NCBI RefSeq assembly: GCF_002934665.1
Contig: NZ_NIRS01000006.1
Coordinates: 310,001 to 374,000, forward strand
Source of the DNA: Pseudomonas laurylsulfatiphila
GTDB lineage: Bacteria; Pseudomonadota; Gammaproteobacteria; Pseudomonadales; Pseudomonadaceae
DNA length: 64,000 bases
Direction of reading: 5' to 3'
The notes under the pieces were generated by a model. The model saw only the letters and a program-made list of their open reading frames with translations, had not been told where the DNA came from and made no database searches. Below are positions 9,330 to 18,063 of this stretch, one piece after another. Numbering within the stretch: position 1 is the first letter of the stretch; each line of letters opens with the position of its first letter. A program made the translations under genes and the position numbers.

Positions 9330-9971
9330 CTAACTCTCGATCAAACCTTCGCGAGCTTCATACGCCAGCCGCACTGGAGCAAACGAACGTCGGTGAATCG
9401 GCGTAGGGCCAAGACGCGCGAGTGCTTCCAGATGAACGGGGGTCGGGTAGCCCTTGTGGCCACCGATGCCGTAGCCGGGGTAGATCAACTCGAACGCGGC
9501 CATTTCCCGGTCGCGACTGACCTTGGCCAGAATAGAGGCAGCAGCGATGGCAGGAACCTTGCTATCGCCCTTCACCACAGCCTCGGAACGCATAGGCAGT
9601 TTCGGGCAGCGGTTGCCGTCAATCATCGCCAGCTTCGGCTGGATATGCAGCCCGGCGACAGCACGCTGCATGGCCAGCATGGTGGCGTGGAGGATATTCA
9701 GTTCGTCGATTTCTTCGACTTCGGCGCGAGCGATGCACCAGCTCAGGGCTTTTTCGCAGATTTCGTCGTAGAGCTTTTCGCGACGGGCTTCGGTGAGTTT
9801 CTTCGAGTCGTTCAGGCCGAGGATAGGGCGGTTCGGATCAAGAATCACCGCCGCTGTCACTACCGCGCCACAGAGCGGGCCACGACCGACTTCATCGACG
9901 CCGGCAACCAACTCTTCGACTTCAGCGACCAAGGTAAAGTCCAGCCCCATCTGCATGTTCGTTTTACTCAT
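9330..9971 (-). CDS. rnhB: Ribonuclease HII
   Basis: Cleaves RNA in RNA:DNA hybrids and starts removal of single misincorporated ribonucleotides. The type 2 RNase H motif GVDEVGRGPLCGAVV places the catalytic Asp26 and Glu27. The SILAKVSRD segment and GYPTPVHL are further family marks. The start used makes an ATGA overlap with the lpxB stop, which argues for translational coupling; MQMGLDF five residues in is the alternative start. Length 213 residues. It is the last gene of the lipid A cluster before a hairpin. Confidence 0.97.
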   Translation of the reverse strand: MSKTNMQMGLDFTLVAEVEELVAGVDEVGRGPLCGAVVTAAVILDPNRPILGLNDSKKLTEARREKLYDEICEKALSWCIARAEVEEIDELNILHATMLAMQRAVAGLHIQPKLAMIDGNRCPKLPMRSEAVVKGDSKVPAIAAASILAKVSRDREMAAFELIYPGYGIGGHKGYPTPVHLEALARLGPTPIHRRSFAPVRLAYEAREGLIES

Positions 9972-11098
9972 TCTACTTGGCCGATCAGCTTCAGCACTGC
10001 GTCCGCAGCCTGGTTGGAGGCATCCAGACGCAGGGTCCGGTGAATTTCATCAAAACCACGGGTCTGCTCTTCCCCACCCTCGATCAAGGGCGACAAGGTC
10101 TGGGCCAGCGCTTCGACTGTGGCATCGTCCTGCAACAACTCGGGCACCAACAAACGCTGAGCCAACAAGTTCGGCAACGAAATGTAGGGGCTTTTCACCA
10201 TGCGCTTGAGAATCCAGAACGTCAGTGGCGCCAGGCGATAGGCGACCACCATCGGCCGCTTGTACAGCAATGCTTCAAGCGTCGCGGTACCGGAGGCAAT
10301 CAACACCGCATTGCACGCTGCCAAGGCCAGATGCGACTGTCCATCGAGCAGGGTCAGTGGCAGATCGCGACCAGCCAACAGTTCTTCAAGCTGTGCGCGA
10401 CGTTGCGCACTGGCACAAGGCATGACAAACCGCACACCCGGGCGCAACACCTGCAGGCGCTGCGCGGTATCGAGAAACAACGCACCTAGCCGGCCAACTT
10501 CACCGCCACGGCTGCCTGGCATCAACGCCACCAGCGGCCCGTCAGGCAAACCGAGCTCGGCCCGCGCAGCCGCGCGATCGGCTTCGAGTGGAATAGCATC
10601 GGCCAGGGTATGGCCGACGAACCGCACCGGCACGCCTTTCTCTTCATAAAACTTGGCTTCGAACGGGAACAGCGTGAGCATCAGGTCGCAGCCTTCGCGA
10701 ATCTTCAGCACGCGTTTCTGCCGCCAGGCCCACACCGACGGACTGACGTAATGCACGGTCTTGATACCGGCCTGACGCAGTTTGAGTTCGATATTGAGGT
10801 TGAAGTCCGGGGCATCGATACCGATGAACACATCGGGTTTCGCGGCGATGAGGTCGGCGACCAGCTTCTTGCGCCGCGCCAGCAACTCGCGCAGGCGACC
10901 CAGCACTTCCACCAGGCCCATGACGGACAGACGTTCCATCGGGAAATACGAGGTCAGGCCTTCAGCCTGCATCAACGGACCACCGACACCGATGAACTCG
11001 ACGGCCGGGTGACGAGCCTTGAGCGCGCGCATGAGGCCCGCACCCAGAATGTCACCGGAAGCCTCACCCGCTACCAGCGCAATACGCAGATTGGCCAT
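9968..11098 (-). CDS. lpxB: Lipid-A-disaccharide synthase
   Basis: Membrane-associated glycosyltransferase that joins 2,3-diacylglucosamine-1-phosphate and UDP-2,3-diacylglucosamine, making the lipid A disaccharide. The 376-residue protein opens LRIALVAGEASGDILGAGLM, the family signature, and shows YVSPSVWAWRQKR, LMPGSRGGEVGRL and the donor-site ASGTATLEALLYKRPMVVAY. It starts two bases after the lpxA stop and overlaps rnhB by four bases. Together with lpxD, fabZ and lpxA it keeps the conserved gammaproteobacterial order. Confidence 0.98.
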   Translation of the reverse strand: MANLRIALVAGEASGDILGAGLMRALKARHPAVEFIGVGGPLMQAEGLTSYFPMERLSVMGLVEVLGRLRELLARRKKLVADLIAAKPDVFIGIDAPDFNLNIELKLRQAGIKTVHYVSPSVWAWRQKRVLKIREGCDLMLTLFPFEAKFYEEKGVPVRFVGHTLADAIPLEADRAAARAELGLPDGPLVALMPGSRGGEVGRLGALFLDTAQRLQVLRPGVRFVMPCASAQRRAQLEELLAGRDLPLTLLDGQSHLALAACNAVLIASGTATLEALLYKRPMVVAYRLAPLTFWILKRMVKSPYISLPNLLAQRLLVPELLQDDATVEALAQTLSPLIEGGEEQTRGFDEIHRTLRLDASNQAADAVLKLIGQVE

Positions 11099-11100
11099 GG

Positions 11101-11877
11101 TTAGCGGGTGATGCCGCGGGTCGATGACTGGATGGAGTCACGGAACACCGCCACTTCCGGATACTGGGCGGACGGTTCTGACAGCTCGACAAGCGCCTGC
11201 TCCACGGTCAGGCCCTGGCGGTATACCACCTTGTAGGCACGACGCAGCGCGTGGATCGCATCTTCGCTGAACCCCCGACGGCGCATGCCCTCGAAGTTCA
11301 TGCTGCGGGCTTCGGCGGGGTTGCCGAACACCGTGACATACGCGGGAACATCTTTGCCGATCGCCGTACCCATGCCGGAGAAGCTGTGGGCGCCGATGTG
11401 GCAATACTGGTGAACCAGGGTAAAACCGGAGAGGATCGCCCAGTCTTCCACATGCACATGGCCCGCCAGCGCGGTGTTGTTCACCAGGATGCAGTGGTTG
11501 CCAATCACGCTGTCGTGGCCGATGTGGGCATAGGCCATGATCAGGTTATGATCGCCCAGGGTCGTTTCCGAACGATCCTGGATGGTGCCGCGGTGGATCG
11601 TCACGCCTTCACGGATGACGTTGTGATCACCAATCACCAGGCGGGTTTCCTCGCCCTTGTACTTCAGGTCAGGTGTGTCCTCACCCACCGAGGAAAACTG
11701 GTAGATGCGATTGTGCTTGCCGATTCGGGTCGGGCCCTTGAGGATCACGTGCGGCCCGATGACTGTCCCCTCGCCGATTTCCACACCTGCGCCGATGATC
11801 GACCACGGGCCGACCTCGACGCCGTCAGCCAGAATGGCTGTCGGATCGATGATTGCACGAGGGTCAATCAAACTCAT
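11101..11877 (-). CDS. lpxA: UDP-N-acetylglucosamine O-acyltransferase
   Basis: First step of lipid A synthesis: moves an R-3-hydroxyacyl chain from ACP to the 3-OH of UDP-GlcNAc. The 258-residue sequence is a run of hexapeptide repeats forming a left-handed beta helix, with the catalytic-His region MAYAHIGHDSVIGN and the C-terminal FSEDAIHALRRAYK helical domain. Its ATG overlaps the fabZ stop as ATGA. Pseudomonas LpxA normally prefers C10 chains; the sequence alone does not let me confirm that here. Confidence 0.98.
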   Translation of the reverse strand: MSLIDPRAIIDPTAILADGVEVGPWSIIGAGVEIGEGTVIGPHVILKGPTRIGKHNRIYQFSSVGEDTPDLKYKGEETRLVIGDHNVIREGVTIHRGTIQDRSETTLGDHNLIMAYAHIGHDSVIGNHCILVNNTALAGHVHVEDWAILSGFTLVHQYCHIGAHSFSGMGTAIGKDVPAYVTVFGNPAEARSMNFEGMRRRGFSEDAIHALRRAYKVVYRQGLTVEQALVELSEPSAQYPEVAVFRDSIQSSTRGITR

Positions 11878-12314
11878 AGTTTGCGTTCCGCACAGATGAT
11901 TTCAGCGGAGCAGACCGGCTTGCCATCGACCGAAGCCTGGCACTCGAATTTCCAGATCTGACGCTTGCAGCTGATGAACTTGGCTTCAAGGATCAACTGA
12001 TCGCCTGGCAGAACCGGCTGGCGGAAGCGCAGCTTGTCGGAACCGACGAAGTAATAGAGGGTGCCGTCGGCCGGTTTCACGTCGAGCATCTTGAAACCAA
12101 GGATCCCGGCAGCCTGAGCCATGGCTTCGATGATCAATACGCCCGGCATGATTGGATGCGCGGGGAAGTGGCCATTGAAGAACGGTTCGTTGATGCTGAC
12201 ATTCTTGTAGGCGCGAATGCGCTTGCCTTCAACATCCAGCTCCACTACCCGATCCACCAGCAGGAACGGGTAACGGTGAGGCAGGTATTCGCGAATCTCG
12301 TTGATGTCCATCAT
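11874..12314 (-). CDS. fabZ: 3-hydroxyacyl-ACP dehydratase FabZ
   Basis: Dehydrates 3-hydroxyacyl-ACP in fatty acid elongation and competes with LpxA and LpxD for the same substrate. The hot-dog fold signature has His49 in NEPFFNGHFP and Glu63 in IIEAMAQA. I start at MMDINEIREYLPHRYPFLLV, giving 146 residues, which matches close homologues. The reading frame stays open upstream to 12401, but that stretch runs through spacer and into a repeat element and encodes nothing FabZ-like. lpxA overlaps its stop. Upstream, 272 bases separate it from lpxD. Confidence 0.97.
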   Translation of the reverse strand: MMDINEIREYLPHRYPFLLVDRVVELDVEGKRIRAYKNVSINEPFFNGHFPAHPIMPGVLIIEAMAQAAGILGFKMLDVKPADGTLYYFVGSDKLRFRQPVLPGDQLILEAKFISCKRQIWKFECQASVDGKPVCSAEIICAERKL

Positions 12315-12390
12315 TTCGGGGGGAAGCCTATGTAAAGATTGGGAGCGCGCGACTGACGCACGTTCCGCTAGCAAATCAAGGAGCCAGTCT

Positions 12391-12552
12391 ACAGACTGCA
12401 TGGAAACTACTGCGGGCTACGCGCACAATACTGCGTTAAAAACAGGCTCGGAATGCTCATTTACAGCCAGTAAAGTCGCGTGCGACTCCAACCGTTCCTC
12501 GCCTGTTTTTGCCTTGTCTTGTCTTCGCTCGCTACGTTTCCATGCAGTCTGT
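12391..12552. repeat. MITE-like element with 17-bp perfect terminal inverted repeats
   Basis: ACAGACTGCATGGAAAC at 12391-12407 is mirrored exactly by GTTTCCATGCAGTCTGT at 12536-12552. A second nested inverted pair lies inside: AAAAACAGGC at 12438-12447 and GCCTGTTTTT at 12501-12510. There is no ORF of note inside. The short length, perfect terminal repeats and intergenic place between lpxD and fabZ fit a non-autonomous element. I recall near-identical sequence in other Pseudomonas genomes but cannot name a catalogued family. It would be transcribed within the lpxD-fabZ mRNA, where it can fold as one long stem. Confidence 0.7.
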
Positions 12553-12586
12553 TTTGCGGCTGTGCACACTTGATATGGAAATGGTA

Positions 12587-13642
12587 TCAGCCATCTGATG
12601 AAGCATTACCGTCAGGGGTCACTTCCCCTACTTGCTTTTCCAGCTGTCGCAGACGTCGCGCGATGTCATCGAGCTGACGGATGCGAGCCGCGCTTTTGCG
12701 CCATTCGGCTGCTGGCTGCATGGCCGTACCGGAAGAATAGGAACCCTTTTCGGTAATCGAGTGGGTCACCATGGTCATCCCGGTGATGAAAACGTTATCG
12801 CAAATTTCGATATGCCCCACCAGCCCTACACCGCCAGCGAGCATGCAATGCTTGCCGATTTTGGTGCTGCCGGAGATCCCGACACAGGCCGCCATGGCGG
12901 TGTGATCACCGACCTGAACGTTGTGGGCGATCTGGATCTGGTTGTCGAGCTTCACACCATTGCCGAGAATGGTATCGGCCAATGCACCGCGATCAATAGC
13001 GGTATTCACGCCAATCTCGACATCGTCACCGACCAGCACACCACCGATCTGGGCAATTTTCTGCCAGACACCTTTCTCATTGGCAAAACCGAAGCCTTCG
13101 CCGCCGAGCACGGCACCCGACTGAATGACCACACGCTTACCGATGCGCACGTCGTGGTACAGCGTGACCCGCGGGGCCAGCCAGCCGCCTTCGCCGATTT
13201 CGCAACGGGCACCGATGAAGCAATGCGCACCGATGGTCACGCCGGCAGCAATACGTGCCGCGCTTTCGATCACCGCAAAGGCACCAATACTCGCAGCCGG
13301 GTCAACCACCGCGTCCTCCGCTACAACGGCTGTCGGGTGAATACCGGCAGCCGCTTTCGGCTTTGGATCGAACAGGTGGGAAACACGCGCGTAGGCCAGA
13401 TACGGATCAGGCACCACCAGCGCATTACCGGCAAAACCTTCGGCATCAGCAGCCTTCAGCAACAGTGCTGCGGCCCGGCTGTCTGCCAGGTATTTACGGT
13501 ATTGAGGGTTTGCGAGAAAGCTCAACTGAGCTGGGCCAGCCTCCTGCAAGGTGGCTAGCCCAGTAATTTCTCTCTCCGGGTCGCCACGTAGCGTGGCGCC
13601 GAGGAACTCGGCCAGCTGGCCGAGCTTAATGGTCACGGTCAT
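12587..13642 (-). CDS. lpxD: UDP-3-O-(3-hydroxyacyl)glucosamine N-acyltransferase
   Basis: Third lipid A step: N-acylation of UDP-3-O-acyl-glucosamine from 3-hydroxyacyl-ACP. The 351-residue protein has an N-terminal uridine-binding domain (LAEFLGATLRGDPEREITGL), a hexapeptide-repeat beta helix, and the catalytic-His region NQIQIAHNVQVGDHTAMAA. The C-terminal helix (SAARIRQLDDIARRLRQLEK) is normal for the family. It starts 3 bases after the skp stop. A MITE-like element and about 270 bases of spacer separate it from fabZ, so some lpxD-fabZ coupling may be lost compared with tighter operons. Confidence 0.98.
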   Translation of the reverse strand: MTVTIKLGQLAEFLGATLRGDPEREITGLATLQEAGPAQLSFLANPQYRKYLADSRAAALLLKAADAEGFAGNALVVPDPYLAYARVSHLFDPKPKAAAGIHPTAVVAEDAVVDPAASIGAFAVIESAARIAAGVTIGAHCFIGARCEIGEGGWLAPRVTLYHDVRIGKRVVIQSGAVLGGEGFGFANEKGVWQKIAQIGGVLVGDDVEIGVNTAIDRGALADTILGNGVKLDNQIQIAHNVQVGDHTAMAACVGISGSTKIGKHCMLAGGVGLVGHIEICDNVFITGMTMVTHSITEKGSYSSGTAMQPAAEWRKSAARIRQLDDIARRLRQLEKQVGEVTPDGNASSDG

Positions 13643-13645
13643 GGA

Positions 13646-14149
13646 TTACTTCAGCTGATTCATGCGCTCGATAACCTGGCGAGTGATGTCGTACTGAGGC
13701 TTGACATCAATCACTGCACCACGCTCGAAGACCAGGTCAAAAGCACCTTTCTTGATGACTTCTTCCACAGCGCTGTCCAGTTTCGGCTTGAGCTGCTTCA
13801 GCATTTCACGGTCGGCAACGGCTTTGGCTTCGTTCAGCTCCTTGGACTGGAACTGGAAGTCACGGGCCTTTTGCTTGAATTCAAGCTCCAGACGCTCGCG
13901 CTCGCCCTGCTGCATTTTGTCGCCACCGGCCATCAGGCGGTCCTGAATACCCTTGGCGCTGGTTTCCAGCGCCTTGAGCTTGGTCAGCTGAGGACCGAAC
14001 TTCTTCTCGGCATCCACGGCGTATTTCTTGGCCGCGTCGGACTCCAGCAGAGCCATCTGATAGTTCAGAACTGCAATTTTCATGTCGGCAAATGCCGGAC
14101 CAGCGACCAGGACGCTGGCCAGGAGAACCAATTGAGTCAACTTACGCAC
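13646..14149 (-). CDS. skp: OmpH/Skp-family periplasmic chaperone
   Basis: Holdase that carries unfolded outer-membrane proteins through the periplasm toward BAM. A signal peptide is evident, with cleavage after Ala21 (PAFA|DMK). The rest is a 146-residue, highly charged helical protein (EKKFGPQLTKLKALE, GERERLELEFKQKARDFQFQ) that would form the coiled-coil tentacles of a trimer. It lies between bamA and lpxD, 45 bases after bamA, the standard context. Its substrates are made by genes across the genome; its partner BamA is the preceding gene. Confidence 0.96.
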   Translation of the reverse strand: MRKLTQLVLLASVLVAGPAFADMKIAVLNYQMALLESDAAKKYAVDAEKKFGPQLTKLKALETSAKGIQDRLMAGGDKMQQGERERLELEFKQKARDFQFQSKELNEAKAVADREMLKQLKPKLDSAVEEVIKKGAFDLVFERGAVIDVKPQYDITRQVIERMNQLK

Positions 14150-14194
14150 GATGCACTCCTACAAAATTCATTGTCGTTATCTTGGGTCAGACGC

Positions 14195-16585
14195 TTAGAA
14201 CGTCTGGCCGAGGGAAAATTGGAACACTTGGGTTTCAGCGTTATCCGGTTCTTTCACCGGCATTGCCAGCGCGAAACTCAGTGGACCCAGCGCAGTTACC
14301 CACGTAACACCTACACCCACGGAACTGGCCAAGTTGCTGAGGCTGATATCGTTACACTGCGTATTGGACTTCGACGCAGGATTTGTATTGGTCGTCTGCT
14401 GGCATTTGGAGTCGAACACATTACCCACGTCCCAGAATACCGACGTACGTAGGGATCGTTGATCCTTGACGAACGGCAGCGGGAACAGAATCTCGGCACC
14501 ACCTTGAATCAGGACGTTACCGCCGAACGGCAGTGGATCCTGATCCGGGTCAGCAAGAGTGCCCGGGTTGCCAGTACTGCCTACGCCACGGCTCGGAGTA
14601 CTGCGTGGACCCAATGTACTGTCCTTGAAGCCACGAACCGAGTTGAAACCACCAGCATAGTAGTTTTCATAGAATGGCAAGCCGTCAGTCGAACCATAAC
14701 CATCGCCATAACCCAATTCGGTGTGCAGGCGCATGGTGTAGTTTTCAGACAGTGGCTGGAACAACTGGCCACGATAATCGAGTTTGAAGAACGACAGGTC
14801 GCTACCCGGTACAGTGACCTCCGCCGTCAAGCTTTGAGAATGACCACGGGTCGCCAATACGCCTTTGTTCAGGGTGGATTCGGACCAGCCGGCCGAAGCC
14901 TTGAAGTTCAGGTACTGATCGCCTTCACGGTTAACGAAGTCGAAAATCTCGTCGACGGTGTATTGACCGGTCTTGATCTTGTCCTCTTGCGCAGTCAGGC
15001 CGAAGGTCAAACGCGAAGTTTCGCTGATCGGGTAGCCAACGCTCACACCTGCACCCAGGCTGTCCACGGCATAGCTTGCTACATCGACGTCGAGATCTTT
15101 GTAGTCGGTGGTGCGGTAGAAGGCGTTGTAACCCAGGCTCACGCCGTCGGCGGTCCAGTAGGGGTCGACGAAACCGAAGTTGTAGCGGGTCTGGTATTCG
15201 CTTTTGGTCAAGCCGACGCTGACCTTGTTACCAGTACCCAGGAAGTTGTTCTGGGTGATCGAGCCACCAAGGATCAGACCGGCACTCTGGGCGAAACCGA
15301 CGCTGGCGGTAATCGAACCGGAGGCTTGTTCTTCAACGCTGTAGTTGACGTCCACCTGGTCATCGACACCCGGTACGGCCGGGGTTTCGACGTTGACTTC
15401 CTTGAAGAAGCCCAGACGCTCCAGACGGGTCTTGGATTGATCGATCAGGTAGGTCGAAGCCCAGCCGCCTTCCATCTGACGCATTTCACGACGCAGCACT
15501 TCGTCTTCGGACTTGGTGTTGCCGCGGAAGTTGATGCGGTTCACGTAGGCACGCTTGCCCGGATCGACCGCGAACAGGATGTCCACGGTGTGATCTTCAT
15601 CGTGCGGTTGAGGCACGCCGTTGACGTTGGCGAAGGTGTAGCCTTCGTTACCCAGGCGACGGGTGATCAGCTCGGAGGTGGTGGTCATCAGTTTGCGCGA
15701 GAACACCTGGCCTTTTTGCACTAGCAACAGGGACTTGATCTGGTCTTCAGGGACTTTCAGGTCGCCACTGAGCTTGACGTCACGAACGGTGTATTTCTCG
15801 CCTTCGTTGACGTTGACGGTGATGTAGACGTGTTTCTTGTCCGGCGTAATGGAAACCTGGGTCGAAGCGATATCCATGTTGATATAGCCACGGTCCAGGT
15901 AGTAGGAACGCAGACGCTCCAGGTCACCGGACAGCTTTTCACGGGCGTACTTGTCATCGTTCTTGAAGAACGACAACCAGTTGGTGGTCTTGAGTTCGAA
16001 AAGGTCGATCAGGTCTTCATCGGGGAAGACCGTGTTGCCCACCACGTTGATGTGCTGGATGGCCGCAACGGTACCTTCGTTGATGTTGACCTTCAGACCA
16101 ACGCGGTTACGCGGCTGCGGAACCACTTCGGTGTCGACGGTAGCCGAGTAGCGACCCTGGGCGACGTACTGGCGCTGCAGTTCGTTACGCACACCTTCAA
16201 GGGTGGCACGCTGGAAGATCTCGCCTTCGGCCAGACCGGATTGTTTGAGGCCTTTCATCAGGTCTTCGGTAGAGATCGCCTTGTTGCCTTCGATCTCGAT
16301 ACTGGCGACCGACGGACGCTCGACTACCGTGATGACCAGGACGTTGCCATCGCGGCCCAGCTGGATATCTTGAAAGAAACCGGTTTTGAACAACGCACGA
16401 GTGGATTCCACCAGGCGACGATCATCCGCCTGTTCACCGACGTTCAACGGCAAAGCACCAAAGACGCTACCCGCGGAGACCCGCTGGAGGCCATTGACGC
16501 GAATATCAGAGATAGTGAAGGACTCGGCGTGAACTTCGGCGATCATCAATACGGTGAGAACCGCAGTTAGCAGCAGACGTTTCAT
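14195..16585 (-). CDS. bamA: Outer membrane protein assembly factor BamA
   Basis: Central subunit of the beta-barrel assembly machine in the outer membrane. The protein of 796 residues starts MKRLLLTAVLTVLMIAEVHA, a signal peptide cleaved after residue 20. Five POTRA domains follow, then an Omp85 beta barrel with the conserved FNSVRGF segment in the barrel part and a terminal Phe (FSLGQTF). An upstream start would add nine non-conserved residues and is rejected. It lies between rseP and skp, as in most gammaproteobacteria. A loop with QTTNTNPASKSNTQ near the C-terminus looks lineage-specific. Confidence 0.97.
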   Translation of the reverse strand: MKRLLLTAVLTVLMIAEVHAESFTISDIRVNGLQRVSAGSVFGALPLNVGEQADDRRLVESTRALFKTGFFQDIQLGRDGNVLVITVVERPSVASIEIEGNKAISTEDLMKGLKQSGLAEGEIFQRATLEGVRNELQRQYVAQGRYSATVDTEVVPQPRNRVGLKVNINEGTVAAIQHINVVGNTVFPDEDLIDLFELKTTNWLSFFKNDDKYAREKLSGDLERLRSYYLDRGYINMDIASTQVSITPDKKHVYITVNVNEGEKYTVRDVKLSGDLKVPEDQIKSLLLVQKGQVFSRKLMTTTSELITRRLGNEGYTFANVNGVPQPHDEDHTVDILFAVDPGKRAYVNRINFRGNTKSEDEVLRREMRQMEGGWASTYLIDQSKTRLERLGFFKEVNVETPAVPGVDDQVDVNYSVEEQASGSITASVGFAQSAGLILGGSITQNNFLGTGNKVSVGLTKSEYQTRYNFGFVDPYWTADGVSLGYNAFYRTTDYKDLDVDVASYAVDSLGAGVSVGYPISETSRLTFGLTAQEDKIKTGQYTVDEIFDFVNREGDQYLNFKASAGWSESTLNKGVLATRGHSQSLTAEVTVPGSDLSFFKLDYRGQLFQPLSENYTMRLHTELGYGDGYGSTDGLPFYENYYAGGFNSVRGFKDSTLGPRSTPSRGVGSTGNPGTLADPDQDPLPFGGNVLIQGGAEILFPLPFVKDQRSLRTSVFWDVGNVFDSKCQQTTNTNPASKSNTQCNDISLSNLASSVGVGVTWVTALGPLSFALAMPVKEPDNAETQVFQFSLGQTF

Positions 16586-16657
16586 GAAGTCCTTTCTTAT
16601 TCCAACTGGCAATAAACAAACTGCCGCAAAATGCGGCAGATTCGCAATTCAGCGACG

Positions 16658-18010
16658 TTACAGACGACCCAGATCATTAACCAGAGCGAGCAACATCACT
16701 CCGATCACCAAACTGATGCCGATCTGTATCCCCCAACCTTGCACCCGATCCGACAAGGGGCGACCACGCGCCCACTCGATCAGATAAAACAACAAATGCC
16801 CCCCATCCAGCACAGGAATGGGCAGCAAATTCAGAACCCCCAGGCTAATACTCAGATAAGCAAGGAAATTCAGGAAATCAGCAACACCCGACTGGGCCGA
16901 AGCGCCCGCCACTTTAGCAATGGTTATCGGTCCACTCAAGTTTTTTACCGAGAGCTCGCCGAACAACATTTTCTTCAGTGAATCGAGGGTCAGCACGCTC
17001 ATGGTCCATGTGCGCCGAGCCCCCTCGCCAATCGCTGCCAATGGTCCATAACTGACCTCGCGGATCATCTCCGGCGGCCAATCGACAGCCTTCACCCCTG
17101 CCCCCAGGTAGCCGCTGGGTGACTTGCTCTCGCCGCGAGCGGCAAGTGTCACCGGGACGTCGATTTGAGCACCGTCTCGCTCAACCCGCAGCATGATTTT
17201 GGTATCAGGATGCATACGGACGGTATCGACGACCTGCTGCCAATCATCCAGCGTACGACCATCGAGCGCCAGCAACCGGTCACCGGTCTTCAGGCCGGCA
17301 GCCTGGGCCGGCCCCTTTGGATCGAGTTCGGCCAGAACAGGCGGCAATGCCGGACGCCACGGACGAATCCCCAACGAATGAATGGGGTCGGGCTCGTCAG
17401 CCCCTTTGAGCCATTTATCCAGCGCAAGTTCACGAGGCGAATCGGTCGTCGAGCCTTGCTCGCGAACCATTATCTGCAACGAACCGCTTTCACCCAGGCG
17501 ACGAACCAGTTGCAGGTTCACCGCCGCCCAGCCGGAAGTCGCCTCGCCATCAATAGCCACGATTTCCTCGCCCGGGTTCAAACCCGCCCTGGCCGCAATA
17601 CTGCCGGACTCGACAGCCCCGATGACCGGACGCACCTGCTCGCTGCCGAGCATTGCCAGCGCCCAGAAGAACACAAATGCCAGCAGGAAGTTGGCAATCG
17701 GCCCCGCCGCCACGATGGCAATGCGCTGACGAACGGATTTGCGATTGAAGGATTGACCAAGCTGGTCGGGCGGCACTTCGCCTTCGCGCTCGTCGAGCAT
17801 TTTCACGTAGCCGCCCAACGGGATGGCGGCAACGACAAATTCGGTGCCCTGTTTGTCGTGCCAGCGCAGCAAAGGCATGCCGAAGCCTACGGAGAAGCGC
17901 AGCACCTTGACCCCACAGCGACGCGCGACCCAGAAATGGCCGAACTCGTGGAAGGTAACCAGCACACCCAGAGCGACCAGGGTGCCGACAATCATATAGA
18001 GCGCGCTCAT
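16658..18010 (-). CDS. rseP: Site-2 intramembrane zinc protease RseP
   Basis: Inner-membrane protease that makes the second cut in anti-sigma factor RseA/MucA, releasing the envelope-stress sigma factor (AlgU in Pseudomonas). The zinc motif HEFGH is at residues 21-25 in the first membrane helix. Two PDZ domains occupy the middle (GSIAARAGLNPGEEIVAIDG; KGPAQAAGLKTGDRLLALDG). The second metal-binding LDG motif lies in PIPVLDGGHLLFYLIEW near the C-terminus. The 450-residue length is normal. It stands between dxr and bamA, linking stress sensing to outer-membrane assembly. Confidence 0.97.
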   Translation of the reverse strand: MSALYMIVGTLVALGVLVTFHEFGHFWVARRCGVKVLRFSVGFGMPLLRWHDKQGTEFVVAAIPLGGYVKMLDEREGEVPPDQLGQSFNRKSVRQRIAIVAAGPIANFLLAFVFFWALAMLGSEQVRPVIGAVESGSIAARAGLNPGEEIVAIDGEATSGWAAVNLQLVRRLGESGSLQIMVREQGSTTDSPRELALDKWLKGADEPDPIHSLGIRPWRPALPPVLAELDPKGPAQAAGLKTGDRLLALDGRTLDDWQQVVDTVRMHPDTKIMLRVERDGAQIDVPVTLAARGESKSPSGYLGAGVKAVDWPPEMIREVSYGPLAAIGEGARRTWTMSVLTLDSLKKMLFGELSVKNLSGPITIAKVAGASAQSGVADFLNFLAYLSISLGVLNLLPIPVLDGGHLLFYLIEWARGRPLSDRVQGWGIQIGISLVIGVMLLALVNDLGRL

Positions 18011-18063
18011 CTACTTTCTCCGCAATCCTATCCGCTGCTGCCTGGGCCAACTATCTGCAGCAT

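Noticed and set aside
12314..12401. N-terminal extension of FabZ by 29 residues
   Set aside because: It runs into the MITE-like repeat and is unlike FabZ; MMDINEIREYL is the conserved start.
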